Source: Candidatus Parcubacteria bacterium (GTDB lineage Bacteria > Patescibacteriota > Minisyncoccia > UBA9983). Taken from it: 34,722 nucleotides of DNA. Below the pieces are notes generated by a model, which did not search any database, was not told the origin of the DNA, and worked only from the letters and a program-made list of their open reading frames with translations. Both the position numbers and the translations under genes were made by a program. Location: positions 1 to 34,722 of the forward strand of contig QZIU01000010.1 of NCBI GenBank assembly GCA_003599625.1, given 5' to 3'. Below, piece after piece: positions 16,167-22,744 of this stretch (position 1 is its first letter; the number at the start of each line of letters is the position of its first letter).

Positions 16167-17471
16167 TTAGTTTTTAATTCTTTCTATGTCTGCCCCAATA
16201 CTTCGAAGTCTTCCGCAAATATCCTCATATCCTCGCTCGATCGTGTAAGTATTCTTTAGTTCGGAGCGTCCTTTGGCGGCCAACATCGATAACAATATTA
16301 TTGCAGAGGGACGTAAAGCGGGCAAACAAGTAATATCGGCGGCCTTAAACTCAGTCGGCCCCTTTACGAAGACCCTGTGCGCGTCGGCCAGGTCCACTTT
16401 GGCTCCCAATCGATTTAACTCCGTATAATAAATAGCCCTGTTCTCATAAACCCAATCATGGATAAGAGTTTCTCCCCCCGCTTTGGCCGCTATGGGCACG
16501 AAAAAGGGCAAGTTGTCTATATTGAGGCCGGGATACGGACGGCCGTAAAGTTTTTCTTCGGGGGCCGTTAAATTCGACGACATTGTCTTTATGTCAGCCA
16601 GCCGGGCAAAACCGTTTTCTGAAACATATTCATTGATGACCTTGTATTTGAAGCCCATTTTTTCCAGTTTGTACAATTCAAGCTCAAGAAAATCCAACGG
16701 GCATCTTTTTATCAAAATGGATGAACCCGTGATAATGGCGGCGGTCAGGAAGAACATGGCCTCGATCGGATCTTCGCTGATCTGGAAAGAATAATCCTGA
16801 ACGATCTTTTCCACTCCATGGATCGCGAGAGTGGTCGAGCCGACTCCTTCCATTTTCACCCCCAAACCGATAAGAAAATGACAAAGGTCTTGAACCTGAT
16901 AATTGGCGGAAGCGAATTTTATTACCGTCTTGCCGGGAATGAGAGAAGCCGCCAAGATCGTGTTCTCCGTAGCCGTATCGCCTGATTCGTACAAAACGAT
17001 ATTTTTAGCCGGAGTCAGCTTTTCCCGGCTGATCTGATATTCCCCTTCTTTGACTTTTATTTTTATGCCGAAATTTTCCAAAGCGTAGAGATGCGGAGCG
17101 ACCGTCCTTCTGCCCAGTTTGCAGCCGCCGGAAAATGGCAATGAAAACTTTTTGAATTTGTGCGCAAGAATGCCGATCAGCAGGATCATGATTCTTGTCT
17201 TAAGAGCAGCTTCGATGTCCAATTTTTCCAGTTTAAGTTTTTCGGGCGGAATGATCTCGAAGGATTTTCCTTTCCAGGAAGTTTTTACTCCGATGCTTTC
17301 CAATATCTCGATAATTCTAAAAACTTCTTCTATTTTTGGAATGTTGATCAGTGTCGTTTTACCTTCGTTGAGAAGAGCCCCTAAAAGCAAAGCGACGGCC
17401 GAATTTTTGGAAGCGTTGACCGTTATTTCCCCCTTTAGCTTTTTCCCGCCGTTTATGATGTAATTCGTCAC
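16167..17471 (-). CDS. murA: UDP-N-acetylglucosamine 1-carboxyvinyltransferase
   Basis: Transfers enolpyruvate from PEP to UDP-GlcNAc, the first committed step of peptidoglycan synthesis. The conserved Lys-Asn pair is at residues 22-23 (NASKNSAVALLL). The catalytic cysteine is C117 in FSGGCKLGRR, so the enzyme should be sensitive to fosfomycin, unlike Asp variants. Length is 434 residues. The start codon is GTG at 17471, directly preceded by a promoter-like pair that leaves almost no leader. With mreB it indicates a cell that builds a wall. Confidence 0.95.
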   Translation of the reverse strand: MTNYIINGGKKLKGEITVNASKNSAVALLLGALLNEGKTTLINIPKIEEVFRIIEILESIGVKTSWKGKSFEIIPPEKLKLEKLDIEAALKTRIMILLIGILAHKFKKFSLPFSGGCKLGRRTVAPHLYALENFGIKIKVKEGEYQISREKLTPAKNIVLYESGDTATENTILAASLIPGKTVIKFASANYQVQDLCHFLIGLGVKMEGVGSTTLAIHGVEKIVQDYSFQISEDPIEAMFFLTAAIITGSSILIKRCPLDFLELELYKLEKMGFKYKVINEYVSENGFARLADIKTMSSNLTAPEEKLYGRPYPGLNIDNLPFFVPIAAKAGGETLIHDWVYENRAIYYTELNRLGAKVDLADAHRVFVKGPTEFKAADITCLPALRPSAIILLSMLAAKGRSELKNTYTIERGYEDICGRLRSIGADIERIKN

Positions 17472-17477
17472 AGTGTA

Positions 17478-17505
17478 ATGATAATGGTTTTAAAAAATTG
17501 CGCAA
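17478..17505 (-). promoter_or_regulatory. Promoter of murA, leaderless arrangement
   Basis: On the minus strand TTGCGC (17500-17505) and TATCAT (17478-17483) are 16 bases apart. The -10 box ends six bases before the GTG start codon, and no Shine-Dalgarno is present. Confidence 0.55.
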
Positions 17506-17517
17506 TTCTGCCCTTTT

Positions 17518-17575
17518 CCAACCCGGCGGGTTGGATGAGTTACGGGTTGGATGAGTTATCCACAGATTTTCCACA
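17518..17575. repeat. Palindromic repeat with two DnaA-box-like sites (copy 2)
   Basis: CCAACCCGGCGGGTTGG (17518-17534) is identical to 336-352 and is again followed by TGAGTTA. An extra CGGGTTGGATGAGTTA unit is duplicated here. Then come TTATCCACA (17556-17564), a perfect DnaA-box consensus, and TTTTCCACA (17567-17575). It lies just upstream of the murA promoter. Confidence 0.8.
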
Positions 17576-17586
17576 GACAAAAATAA

Positions 17587-17621
17587 AAGCAGGCGGCTGG
17601 TCTTTGCCAGAACGCCTGCTT
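17587..17621 (-). terminator. Terminator downstream of the 62-aa gene
   Basis: AAGCAGGCG and CGCCTGCTT form a 9-bp stem with an inner CTGG/CCAG stem. On the minus strand TTATTTTTG follows. It separates the small gene at 17640 from murA. Confidence 0.8.
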
Positions 17622-17639
17622 AACTACAAAGGGAATTTT

Positions 17640-17828
17640 TTATTTTTTGACCAGACGACTTAGCGCCTGGTCAGGATTCTGCTGGAGTTCTTTCTCATAC
17701 CTAGCAAGCTCAATTTTGAGCTTGCTGTTATATTTGCCGCAGGCCCTGCAAAAAAATATGGAGGCAGCAACTGTAAACAAAATTACAAAGATAATCTCCC
17801 CAATTTTCAAGGATTTTTTAAAATTCAT
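17640..17828 (-). CDS. Small membrane protein with a cytoplasmic or periplasmic helix
   Basis: The family is not recognised. Of 62 residues, about 9-27 are hydrophobic (GEIIFVILFTVAASIFFCR), followed by CRACGKY and an amphipathic, charged helix ending LSRLVKK. The ATG at 17828 has a clear GAAAGGAG Shine-Dalgarno seven bases upstream, and its own terminator follows, so the gene is very likely real despite its size. The CRAC pair could bind metal or form a disulfide, but with only two cysteines this is speculative. Confidence 0.75.
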   Translation of the reverse strand: MNFKKSLKIGEIIFVILFTVAASIFFCRACGKYNSKLKIELARYEKELQQNPDQALSRLVKK

Positions 17829-17988
17829 TAAAAAACTCCTTTCTAATTTTTTAGACTTCTAAAATTTCCCGGATACGTCCGGAAAATTACTTCCCTTACA
17901 AAGTTCTGTTTAGTCAAATCATATCATGAATTTCATATTTTTGTCAAGAGATTGGACTTTTTCTCTTTTTTTTGCAAGAATAGATGAT

Positions 17989-18849
17989 ATGTCAATCAAG
18001 AAAAGGAGAATAACTCTTTTAATTTGCGTTATTATTTTTCTGATCGCCGCGCCCGTTGCCGCGATGTACAGTTCGGGTTACAGATTCAGTCCGATTTCGG
18101 GTTTCTACAAAACCGGCGGAATTTATGTGTCTTCCCCTCTTTCCGGCTCGAGGATCTTCGTAAACAACAAGGAGGAGGCTAAGACGGGGCTGCTTGAAGA
18201 AGGCGTTCTTTTGCAAAATCTTAAACCCGGCAAATACAGTGTCCTGGCGGCCAAGGAAGGTTATTGGCCATGGCAAAAAAAGCTATTTGTCAGAGAGCAA
18301 GCTGTCACTGAAGCCCGGGCATTGTTGGTTACAAAGGAACCTGTTGGCAAACTTCTTTTCTCCGCCGAGGAAATAACTCAAGGAAAAATTTGGCAGAATC
18401 AGCAATATTCCAAAATATACAAAGACCTTCTGACTTTGGAAAAGATCAGCATGGAGAAATCCACAACGACGGAGAAAATTTCATCAAATGGAAAACAAAC
18501 CCTGTCAATAAACGAAGAAAGAACAACCTTGTCCGCAAGGTGGAACGACTACTCGCAAAATTCTCCATACTTCTTCTGTTCGGATGATGACGAAAAAGAT
18601 TGCCCGAAGGAGACCATCGTCCTGCAATCCAAATTTCCTGTCAAAGGAGCCGATTTCTACCCCGGCCGGGATGACGCCATGATAATTTCCGTTGAATCCG
18701 GAGTTTACGCCATCGAGATAGACGGCAGGGGCGGAAGGATGCTGCAGCCTGTTTATAAAGGAAGAAATCCGGTTTCCATAATGTACTCCGGCGATCCGCT
18801 TATTTATATTCTGGACGAAAACTCTCTCTTTCAATTAAGTTTGGACTAA
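17989..18849 (+). CDS. Membrane-anchored PEGA-domain protein
   Basis: The 286-residue protein has a basic N-terminus and one transmembrane helix (about residues 8-27, ITLLICVIIFLIAAPVAAMY). A PEGA-like beta domain follows (GGIYVSSPLSGSRIFVNN to LKPGKYSVLAAKEGYWPWQK). PEGA domains occur in extracytoplasmic proteins thought to bind surface or wall polymers. The C-terminal half may form a beta-rich WD-like or DUF-type region (GVYAIEIDGRGGRML, PLIYILDENSLFQL). The start at 17989 is chosen because it gives a normal positively charged anchor and follows TTGGAC and AAGAAT boxes 17 bases apart, ending seven bases upstream. priA follows six bases after its stop codon, so the two are probably co-transcribed. 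Confidence 0.85.
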   Translation: MSIKKRRITLLICVIIFLIAAPVAAMYSSGYRFSPISGFYKTGGIYVSSPLSGSRIFVNNKEEAKTGLLEEGVLLQNLKPGKYSVLAAKEGYWPWQKKLFVREQAVTEARALLVTKEPVGKLLFSAEEITQGKIWQNQQYSKIYKDLLTLEKISMEKSTTTEKISSNGKQTLSINEERTTLSARWNDYSQNSPYFFCSDDDEKDCPKETIVLQSKFPVKGADFYPGRDDAMIISVESGVYAIEIDGRGGRMLQPVYKGRNPVSIMYSGDPLIYILDENSLFQLSLD

Positions 18850-18855
18850 TACAAA

Positions 18856-20814
18856 ATGAAGATTCTCGACGTGATCCCCATTGCCAAAGGCATTCCTCAT
18901 CAGAAGCTTTCTTATTTCACTTCCAAAGAGGTCAAGCCCGGAGCCTTGGTCGCCGCGCCGCTGAATAAAAAAGAGATCCCCGCCATAGTAAGCGCCGTTT
19001 TTGACGCGAAAGAATCCAAAATAAGCCTTAAGGACACGAGTTTCTCGATCAAGCCGATAAAGTCGGTTTTATCATCCAATTTTCTGACGCCGGAATTTAT
19101 AGAAGCCTGCAAAGAAATCGCTCATTATTATATGTCCACCCAGGGAGCGATCATCAAGGACTTTGTTCCTCAGGCCGTTCTTGAAACCAAGATCGAATTA
19201 AAAACGGGATATCCGGACAAAGAATCAGCTTCCCGCTCGAGACGTTCCGAGATCCTCCTTATACAAGCTCCGAAAGAAGAAAGGCTCCAGCGATACAGAA
19301 GCATTGTCAGAGAAGAATTCGCCAAAAATAATTCCGTCTTCTTCTGCCTGCCGACCCTTTCAGATATGGCCGTCTGCGCCGAAGAGCTTCAGCGCGGCAT
19401 TGAGAAATATGTCTTCATGCTCAACGGCAAAATGCCGAAAAAGAAGATGATCGAAACATGGATAAGAGCCTCCGAAGAGAAGCACCCTGTCTTGATCGTA
19501 GCCACGCCTTCGTTCCTATCCATTCCAAGAAAAGACATCAACGCCATAATAATGGACGGAGAAAATTCTCCGGCATACAAAAATCAAAAGCAGCCTTACG
19601 CCGATGCCAGGAAAGCCGCGGAGATAATTTGCAAGAAATTAAAAGCAAGGCTCGTTTTGGGCGACGAACTACTTAGAAGCGAAACCGCGCGCAAACAAGA
19701 AACAGGTGAAGCGATGTCTTCTCCCGCTATCCTAAGAGTCGCGTCAACCGCGGAACAACTATTGATAGACGCTAAAGATAATTTTGAAAACATTAAAAAA
19801 ACCGGGGCCAAAAAACTTATTTCCGCCCCCGCGCTGGTCGAATTGGCGGACCGAGCTTTGCGAGTAAACGGCGGCGAGAAAATCGTTATTTTTGCCAATC
19901 GCCGAGGCCATACCCCTACGACCATCTGCCAGGACTGCAACCGGACCATACTTTGCCCCCGATGCGCCGTCCCGCTCGTCTTGCGCAAGGAACTTTCAAA
20001 GGGAGCCGCGCAAGTATGCCATAAATGTTTGAATCAAGTTCCGGCCCCCGATCAATGCCCTTATTGTAAAAGCTGGCGGCTGGAAGGGTACGGGATAGGA
20101 ACGCAAATGGTGGCGGAAGAAATGACCGGCTTTTTCCCGGAGACAAAAATTTACGAGCTGGATTCAGACACTGCTCCAACCGATAAAACCGGGAAGAGAA
20201 TTGCGGAATCATTTTATGCTTCCGGCGGCATTCTTGTCGGCACCGAAGCGATCTTTTCCTATTTGAAGAAACCGGTTGATCGCGTGATCGCCATCTCGGT
20301 AGACGGACTTTTTTCCGTGCCGGAATTCAGGATAAATGAGCGGGTTTTCCGGCTGTTAATGAAGCTCAAAGGTCTGGCCAGGAAAACTTTTGCCATACAG
20401 ACAAGATTCCCGGAATTAGCCATCTTCGATGATGTTCTGCGGGGGAATGTCTCCGGCTTCTGCAAAAAAGAGATCGAAGCGAGAAAAATTTTCCAATATC
20501 CCCCGTTCAAGTTTTTGATAAAACTAACAAAAGAAGGCAAGAACGAAAACCAGCTGATCAAAGAAGTCGAGAACATCCAAAACACCGTGAAAGATTGGCA
20601 GCCTGTCTCATACCCCGCCTTCATCCCGAAGGTCAGAGATTTATACCGGAGGCATATTCTTATAAAACTCGACCCCGGTTCTTGGCCGCCCAAACACCCC
20701 GCCCAAACCCAGACAGAAAACGCCGCGACATCGAACCCGGAAAAATTATATCAACTTCTCTCCTCCTTGCCCCACGGCTGGAAAGTGGATATCGAACCGG
20801 ATAATTTGCTGTAG
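18856..20814 (+). CDS. priA: Primosomal protein N' (PriA) with lost ATPase motifs
   Basis: A replication-restart protein that recognises abandoned forks. The N-terminal 3'-DNA-binding domain is recognisable (VIPIAKGIPHQKLSYF, PGALVAAPL). All eight zinc-ligand cysteines are kept as CQDC, CPRC, CHKC and CPYC (about residues 358-404). Helicase motifs are degenerate: where GVTGSGKT should be, about residues 134-143 read LIQAPKEERL; the DEEH box is DGEN at 234-237; and the VAGRAGR motif is LKGLARK. It is 652 residues against roughly 730 for active PriA. It should bind DNA and act as a structural loader but not unwind. Comparable helicase-dead PriA proteins are known in Actinobacteria. No Shine-Dalgarno; it lies six bases after the PEGA gene. 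Confidence 0.93.
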   Translation: MKILDVIPIAKGIPHQKLSYFTSKEVKPGALVAAPLNKKEIPAIVSAVFDAKESKISLKDTSFSIKPIKSVLSSNFLTPEFIEACKEIAHYYMSTQGAIIKDFVPQAVLETKIELKTGYPDKESASRSRRSEILLIQAPKEERLQRYRSIVREEFAKNNSVFFCLPTLSDMAVCAEELQRGIEKYVFMLNGKMPKKKMIETWIRASEEKHPVLIVATPSFLSIPRKDINAIIMDGENSPAYKNQKQPYADARKAAEIICKKLKARLVLGDELLRSETARKQETGEAMSSPAILRVASTAEQLLIDAKDNFENIKKTGAKKLISAPALVELADRALRVNGGEKIVIFANRRGHTPTTICQDCNRTILCPRCAVPLVLRKELSKGAAQVCHKCLNQVPAPDQCPYCKSWRLEGYGIGTQMVAEEMTGFFPETKIYELDSDTAPTDKTGKRIAESFYASGGILVGTEAIFSYLKKPVDRVIAISVDGLFSVPEFRINERVFRLLMKLKGLARKTFAIQTRFPELAIFDDVLRGNVSGFCKKEIEARKIFQYPPFKFLIKLTKEGKNENQLIKEVENIQNTVKDWQPVSYPAFIPKVRDLYRRHILIKLDPGSWPPKHPAQTQTENAATSNPEKLYQLLSSLPHGWKVDIEPDNLL

Positions 20815-20885
20815 CCTGTGGAAAACTTGGCAGTCCCGCCAGGTTAGGTTTCGAACCTGGCGCGGTCGGACAAGTTTTCCACAGG
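20815..20885. repeat. Long hairpin repeat, TGTGGAAAAC-type, copy A
   Basis: The outer arms CCTGTGGAAAACTTG (20815-20829) and CAAGTTTTCCACAGG (20871-20885) are perfectly complementary. The inner hairpin uses CCAGGTT and AACCTGG (20839-20860). It starts one base after the priA stop codon. It may serve as an mRNA 3' end, but no T run follows. Confidence 0.9.
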
Positions 20886-20893
20886 ATGGTTGA

Positions 20894-20961
20894 GTTGTGA
20901 AAAATTTTGCTCTCCTGCCAGGTTGAAGACAACCAGGCAGGAGAGCAAAATTTTTCACAAC
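20894..20961. repeat. Long hairpin repeat, TGTGAAAAA-type, copy B
   Basis: A perfect 26-bp inverted repeat (20894-20919 with 20936-20961; outer ends GTTGTGAAAAATTTTG), extended by GGTTG/CAACC after an A-A mismatch, with a four-base loop. It is eight bases from copy A. The CCTGCCAGGTT core resembles copies A and C. Confidence 0.95.
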
Positions 20962-20993
20962 CTTACCAAACCGCAGGCTTCGCAAATAAAAAA

Positions 20994-21022
20994 GACCCGT
21001 CCGGATTTCTCCAAGACGGGTC
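20994..21022 (-). terminator. Terminator of the NUDIX gene
   Basis: GACCCGTC and GACGGGTC form an 8-bp stem. On the minus strand TTTTTTATTTG follows. It lies 15 bases past the stop codon of the gene at 21037-21489. Confidence 0.85.
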
Positions 21023-21036
21023 GAAGTGAGGATTGA

Positions 21037-21489
21037 TCAGATGACGAATGCATCGATCAACTCCTCAATGCTCTTGCGCTTGCCGATGTATGAACTCAAA
21101 GCATCGGCATGATTCTTCAAAATTTTCCCCTCTTCGATCATTTTTTCGACATCCGGAAGAGAAAAAATTTTTACGGCTTTGATTTCTTCCCCGGCCTTCA
21201 ACTCGCCGGAGTAATAACGGACGGCGTAGACAAGAAAGTCGTGCTTGCCCATGTTCCGCCTAAAAACTTCTTTTGCCGAGTCTTCCATCACAATCCCAAT
21301 TTCTTCGCCAATCTCCCTCATGAGAGTATAGGCGGGGCTGATTTCACTCTCATCCCTGCTTCCTCCAGGCAACTTCCATTTTTCCCACTGTCTGGAATGA
21401 AAGCCTTCCTTCTTGTCAATGACAAGGGGAATCCCCCCAAAGACACCTTCAATTATTCCAAAAACCGCGTAATCTTTTTTCGGCATCAT
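21037..21489 (-). CDS. NUDIX hydrolase
   Basis: A 150-residue stand-alone NUDIX protein. The Nudix box is complete in GGSRDESEISPAYTLM followed by REIGEEIGI: the Gly, first Glu, Arg-Glu and Glu-Glu residues are all at the right spacing. These enzymes hydrolyse nucleoside diphosphate derivatives, often to clear oxidised nucleotides or signalling molecules; the substrate cannot be told from sequence. The ATG at 21489 has AAAGGAGG six bases upstream, a very strong Shine-Dalgarno. It is transcribed alone, ended by the hairpin at 20994. Confidence 0.9.
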   Translation of the reverse strand: MMPKKDYAVFGIIEGVFGGIPLVIDKKEGFHSRQWEKWKLPGGSRDESEISPAYTLMREIGEEIGIVMEDSAKEVFRRNMGKHDFLVYAVRYYSGELKAGEEIKAVKIFSLPDVEKMIEEGKILKNHADALSSYIGKRKSIEELIDAFVI

Positions 21490-21612
21490 TCGATGCCTCC
21501 TTTCTCAAAAAAAGTTTAAAAGATAAAAATCAAATAAAAAGTTCTTGAATCTAGTTCAGAATCTATCATAAATAATATACTTTGTCAATATAAAACAAAT
21601 ATTTTAAAGTGC

Positions 21613-21618
21613 TAGGAT
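21613..21618 (+). promoter_or_regulatory. Extended -10 box of def
   Basis: TGC-TAGGAT (TG at 21610-21611 plus TAGGAT at 21613-21618) ends seven bases before the ATG at 21626. A near-identical GTGCTAGAAT lies before fmt and TGCTAGTAT before thrS. The start at 21626 would then be leaderless. Confidence 0.5.
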
Positions 21619-21625
21619 GGAATTA

Positions 21626-22189
21626 ATGAGCGATATAGTGCAAACCGGAAACAACGTCTTAAGGGAAATAGCCAAAGAAATTCCCGTTAAAGACATAAAA
21701 TCGGCAAAAACAAAAGAACTGATAGGGAAAATGCTCGAGAGCCTCGCCCAAACCAAAGACGGGGTCGCTTTGGCCGCGCCGCAGATCGGAGTTCCTTTAA
21801 GTGTTTTTATAGTTTTAAAAGAATACATCGATTATAAGCCGGGAAAAGAAACGCCGGACGAAAGCGACTCTCGATCGGGGCAGATAAACGCGAAGAAAGG
21901 AGAAAAACCTGCCAAAGGAAAACCGGAAATCGCCGTCTTCATCAATCCCAAAATTTTGAAAATTTCCAAGAAGAAGCAGCGAGTAAAGGAAGGCTGCCTA
22001 AGCGTGAGCGGCATTTTCGGCCTCACGGAACGAGCCGACAAAGTAACACTCGAAGCCTACGATGAAAATGGAGAAAAATTCACCCGCGGCGCCTCCGGCC
22101 TCCTCGCCCAAATCTTCCAGCACGAAATGGATCATCTCAACGGCATCCTTTTTACCGACTCCGCCACCAACTTGGAGAAGATAAAATAG
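21626..22189 (+). CDS. def: Peptide deformylase
   Basis: Removes the N-formyl group from nascent proteins; it works with fmt, encoded nearby. The three metal-site motifs are present: GVALAAPQIG (usual GxGLAAxQ, here with Val for Gly-x), EGCLSV, and HEMDH. The 187-residue length includes an insertion of about 25 hydrophilic residues (GKETPDESDSRSGQINAKKG) between the second and third strands. The ATG at 21626 is preferred over 21617 because the extended -10 box overlaps the earlier ATG. Confidence 0.94.
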   Translation: MSDIVQTGNNVLREIAKEIPVKDIKSAKTKELIGKMLESLAQTKDGVALAAPQIGVPLSVFIVLKEYIDYKPGKETPDESDSRSGQINAKKGEKPAKGKPEIAVFINPKILKISKKKQRVKEGCLSVSGIFGLTERADKVTLEAYDENGEKFTRGASGLLAQIFQHEMDHLNGILFTDSATNLEKIK

Positions 22190-22249
22190 CTTAGAAAAAA
22201 TAGCCGCCAAACCTCAAAAATCATTAAATTATAAATCCTAAGTAATAAA

Positions 22250-22287
22250 TCTGACCAGATAATTGCTATCGCAATCCAATGGTCAGA
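22250..22287. repeat. Diverged relative of the 45-bp palindromic repeat
   Basis: TCTGACCA (22250-22257) and TGGTCAGA (22280-22287) form the outer stem around ATAATTGCTATCGCAATCCA. Aligned with the 9878 repeat, the interior is nearly the same (ATAATTGC.ATCGCAA.C). The stem differs at paired positions: TTACCA/TGGTAA there, TGACCA/TGGTCA here, so pairing is preserved. Confidence 0.75.
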
Positions 22288-22299
22288 TTTTTCAAAAAT

Positions 22300-22345
22300 A
22301 AAATGTTACCGAAAATATGCTCCAGCTTAAAAACGGTAACATTTT
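22300..22345 (+). terminator. Hairpin with T run downstream of def
   Basis: AAAATGTTACCG (22300-22311) pairs with CGGTAACATTTT (22334-22345) around a 22-base loop, and further Ts follow. The symmetric A/T ends allow action on both strands. With the repeat at 22250 and the hairpin at 22363, it fills the non-coding stretch 22190-22411. Confidence 0.6.
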
Positions 22346-22362
22346 TATTTTTGGCAAAACAA

Positions 22363-22394
22363 AACCCCTGAATAAATTTAATTATTCAGGGGTT
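22363..22394 (-). terminator. Terminator of the 70-aa gene
   Basis: AACCCCTGAATAA and TTATTCAGGGGTT form a 13-bp stem with a six-base loop. On the minus strand TTGTTTTG follows. It lies about 17 bases past the stop codon of the gene at 22412. Confidence 0.75.
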
Positions 22395-22411
22395 AATTGG
22401 GAATGAGTAAA

Positions 22412-22624
22412 TTACTTAAACTCGATTCCCATTTTTTCAAAATCTTTTAATATCCTCTTTCCTCCTTTCTTGGCAAGGATCCTGTCCTTGGACTGGGACA
22501 ACTCTTCAAGATTCGAAATCTTGAATTCCTCAATGAAATTGGCAGACCTCACGGTCGCCTCTCCCATTATGCCCTTGAAAATCACCGTACTCCCAAAAAT
22601 CAAATTCTCCAGTTCTTTCTTCAT
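22412..22624 (-). CDS. Hypothetical 70-aa soluble protein
   Basis: The family is not recognised. The protein is charged and soluble, beginning MKKELENLIFGSTVIFKGIM and ending KRILKDFEKMGIEFK. The ATG at 22624 has GGAGGAG seven bases upstream, which fixes the start over a longer in-frame ATG at 22687. It has its own terminator. No cysteines, signal peptide or membrane segment are present. Confidence 0.7.
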   Translation of the reverse strand: MKKELENLIFGSTVIFKGIMGEATVRSANFIEEFKISNLEELSQSKDRILAKKGGKRILKDFEKMGIEFK

Positions 22625-22729
22625 TTTCCGCTCCTCCTTCAAAAATTTACTTTTAAAGTTACAATACGAATATACCGATATTGGCATAATTTTTAGCTCA
22701 TGTCAATAGAATTTAGAGAAATGAGGTGC

Positions 22730-22735
22730 TAGAAT
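22730..22735 (+). promoter_or_regulatory. Extended -10 box of fmt
   Basis: TG-C-TAGAAT ends nine bases before the fmt ATG at 22745; no Shine-Dalgarno or clear -35 box is present. The GTGCTAGNAT string is shared with def. Confidence 0.5.
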
Positions 22736-22744
22736 AATTCCGTT

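Noticed and set aside
17556-17575. A replication origin
   Set aside because: Only two DnaA-like boxes occur here, with no dnaA or dnaN gene next to them and no AT-rich unwinding region; they belong to a repeat that also occurs at 336.
20839-20860. A tRNA T-arm-like GGTTTCGAACC string
   Set aside because: The surrounding sequence folds as nested hairpins of the TGTGGAAAA repeat family; no acceptor, D or anticodon arm can be drawn.
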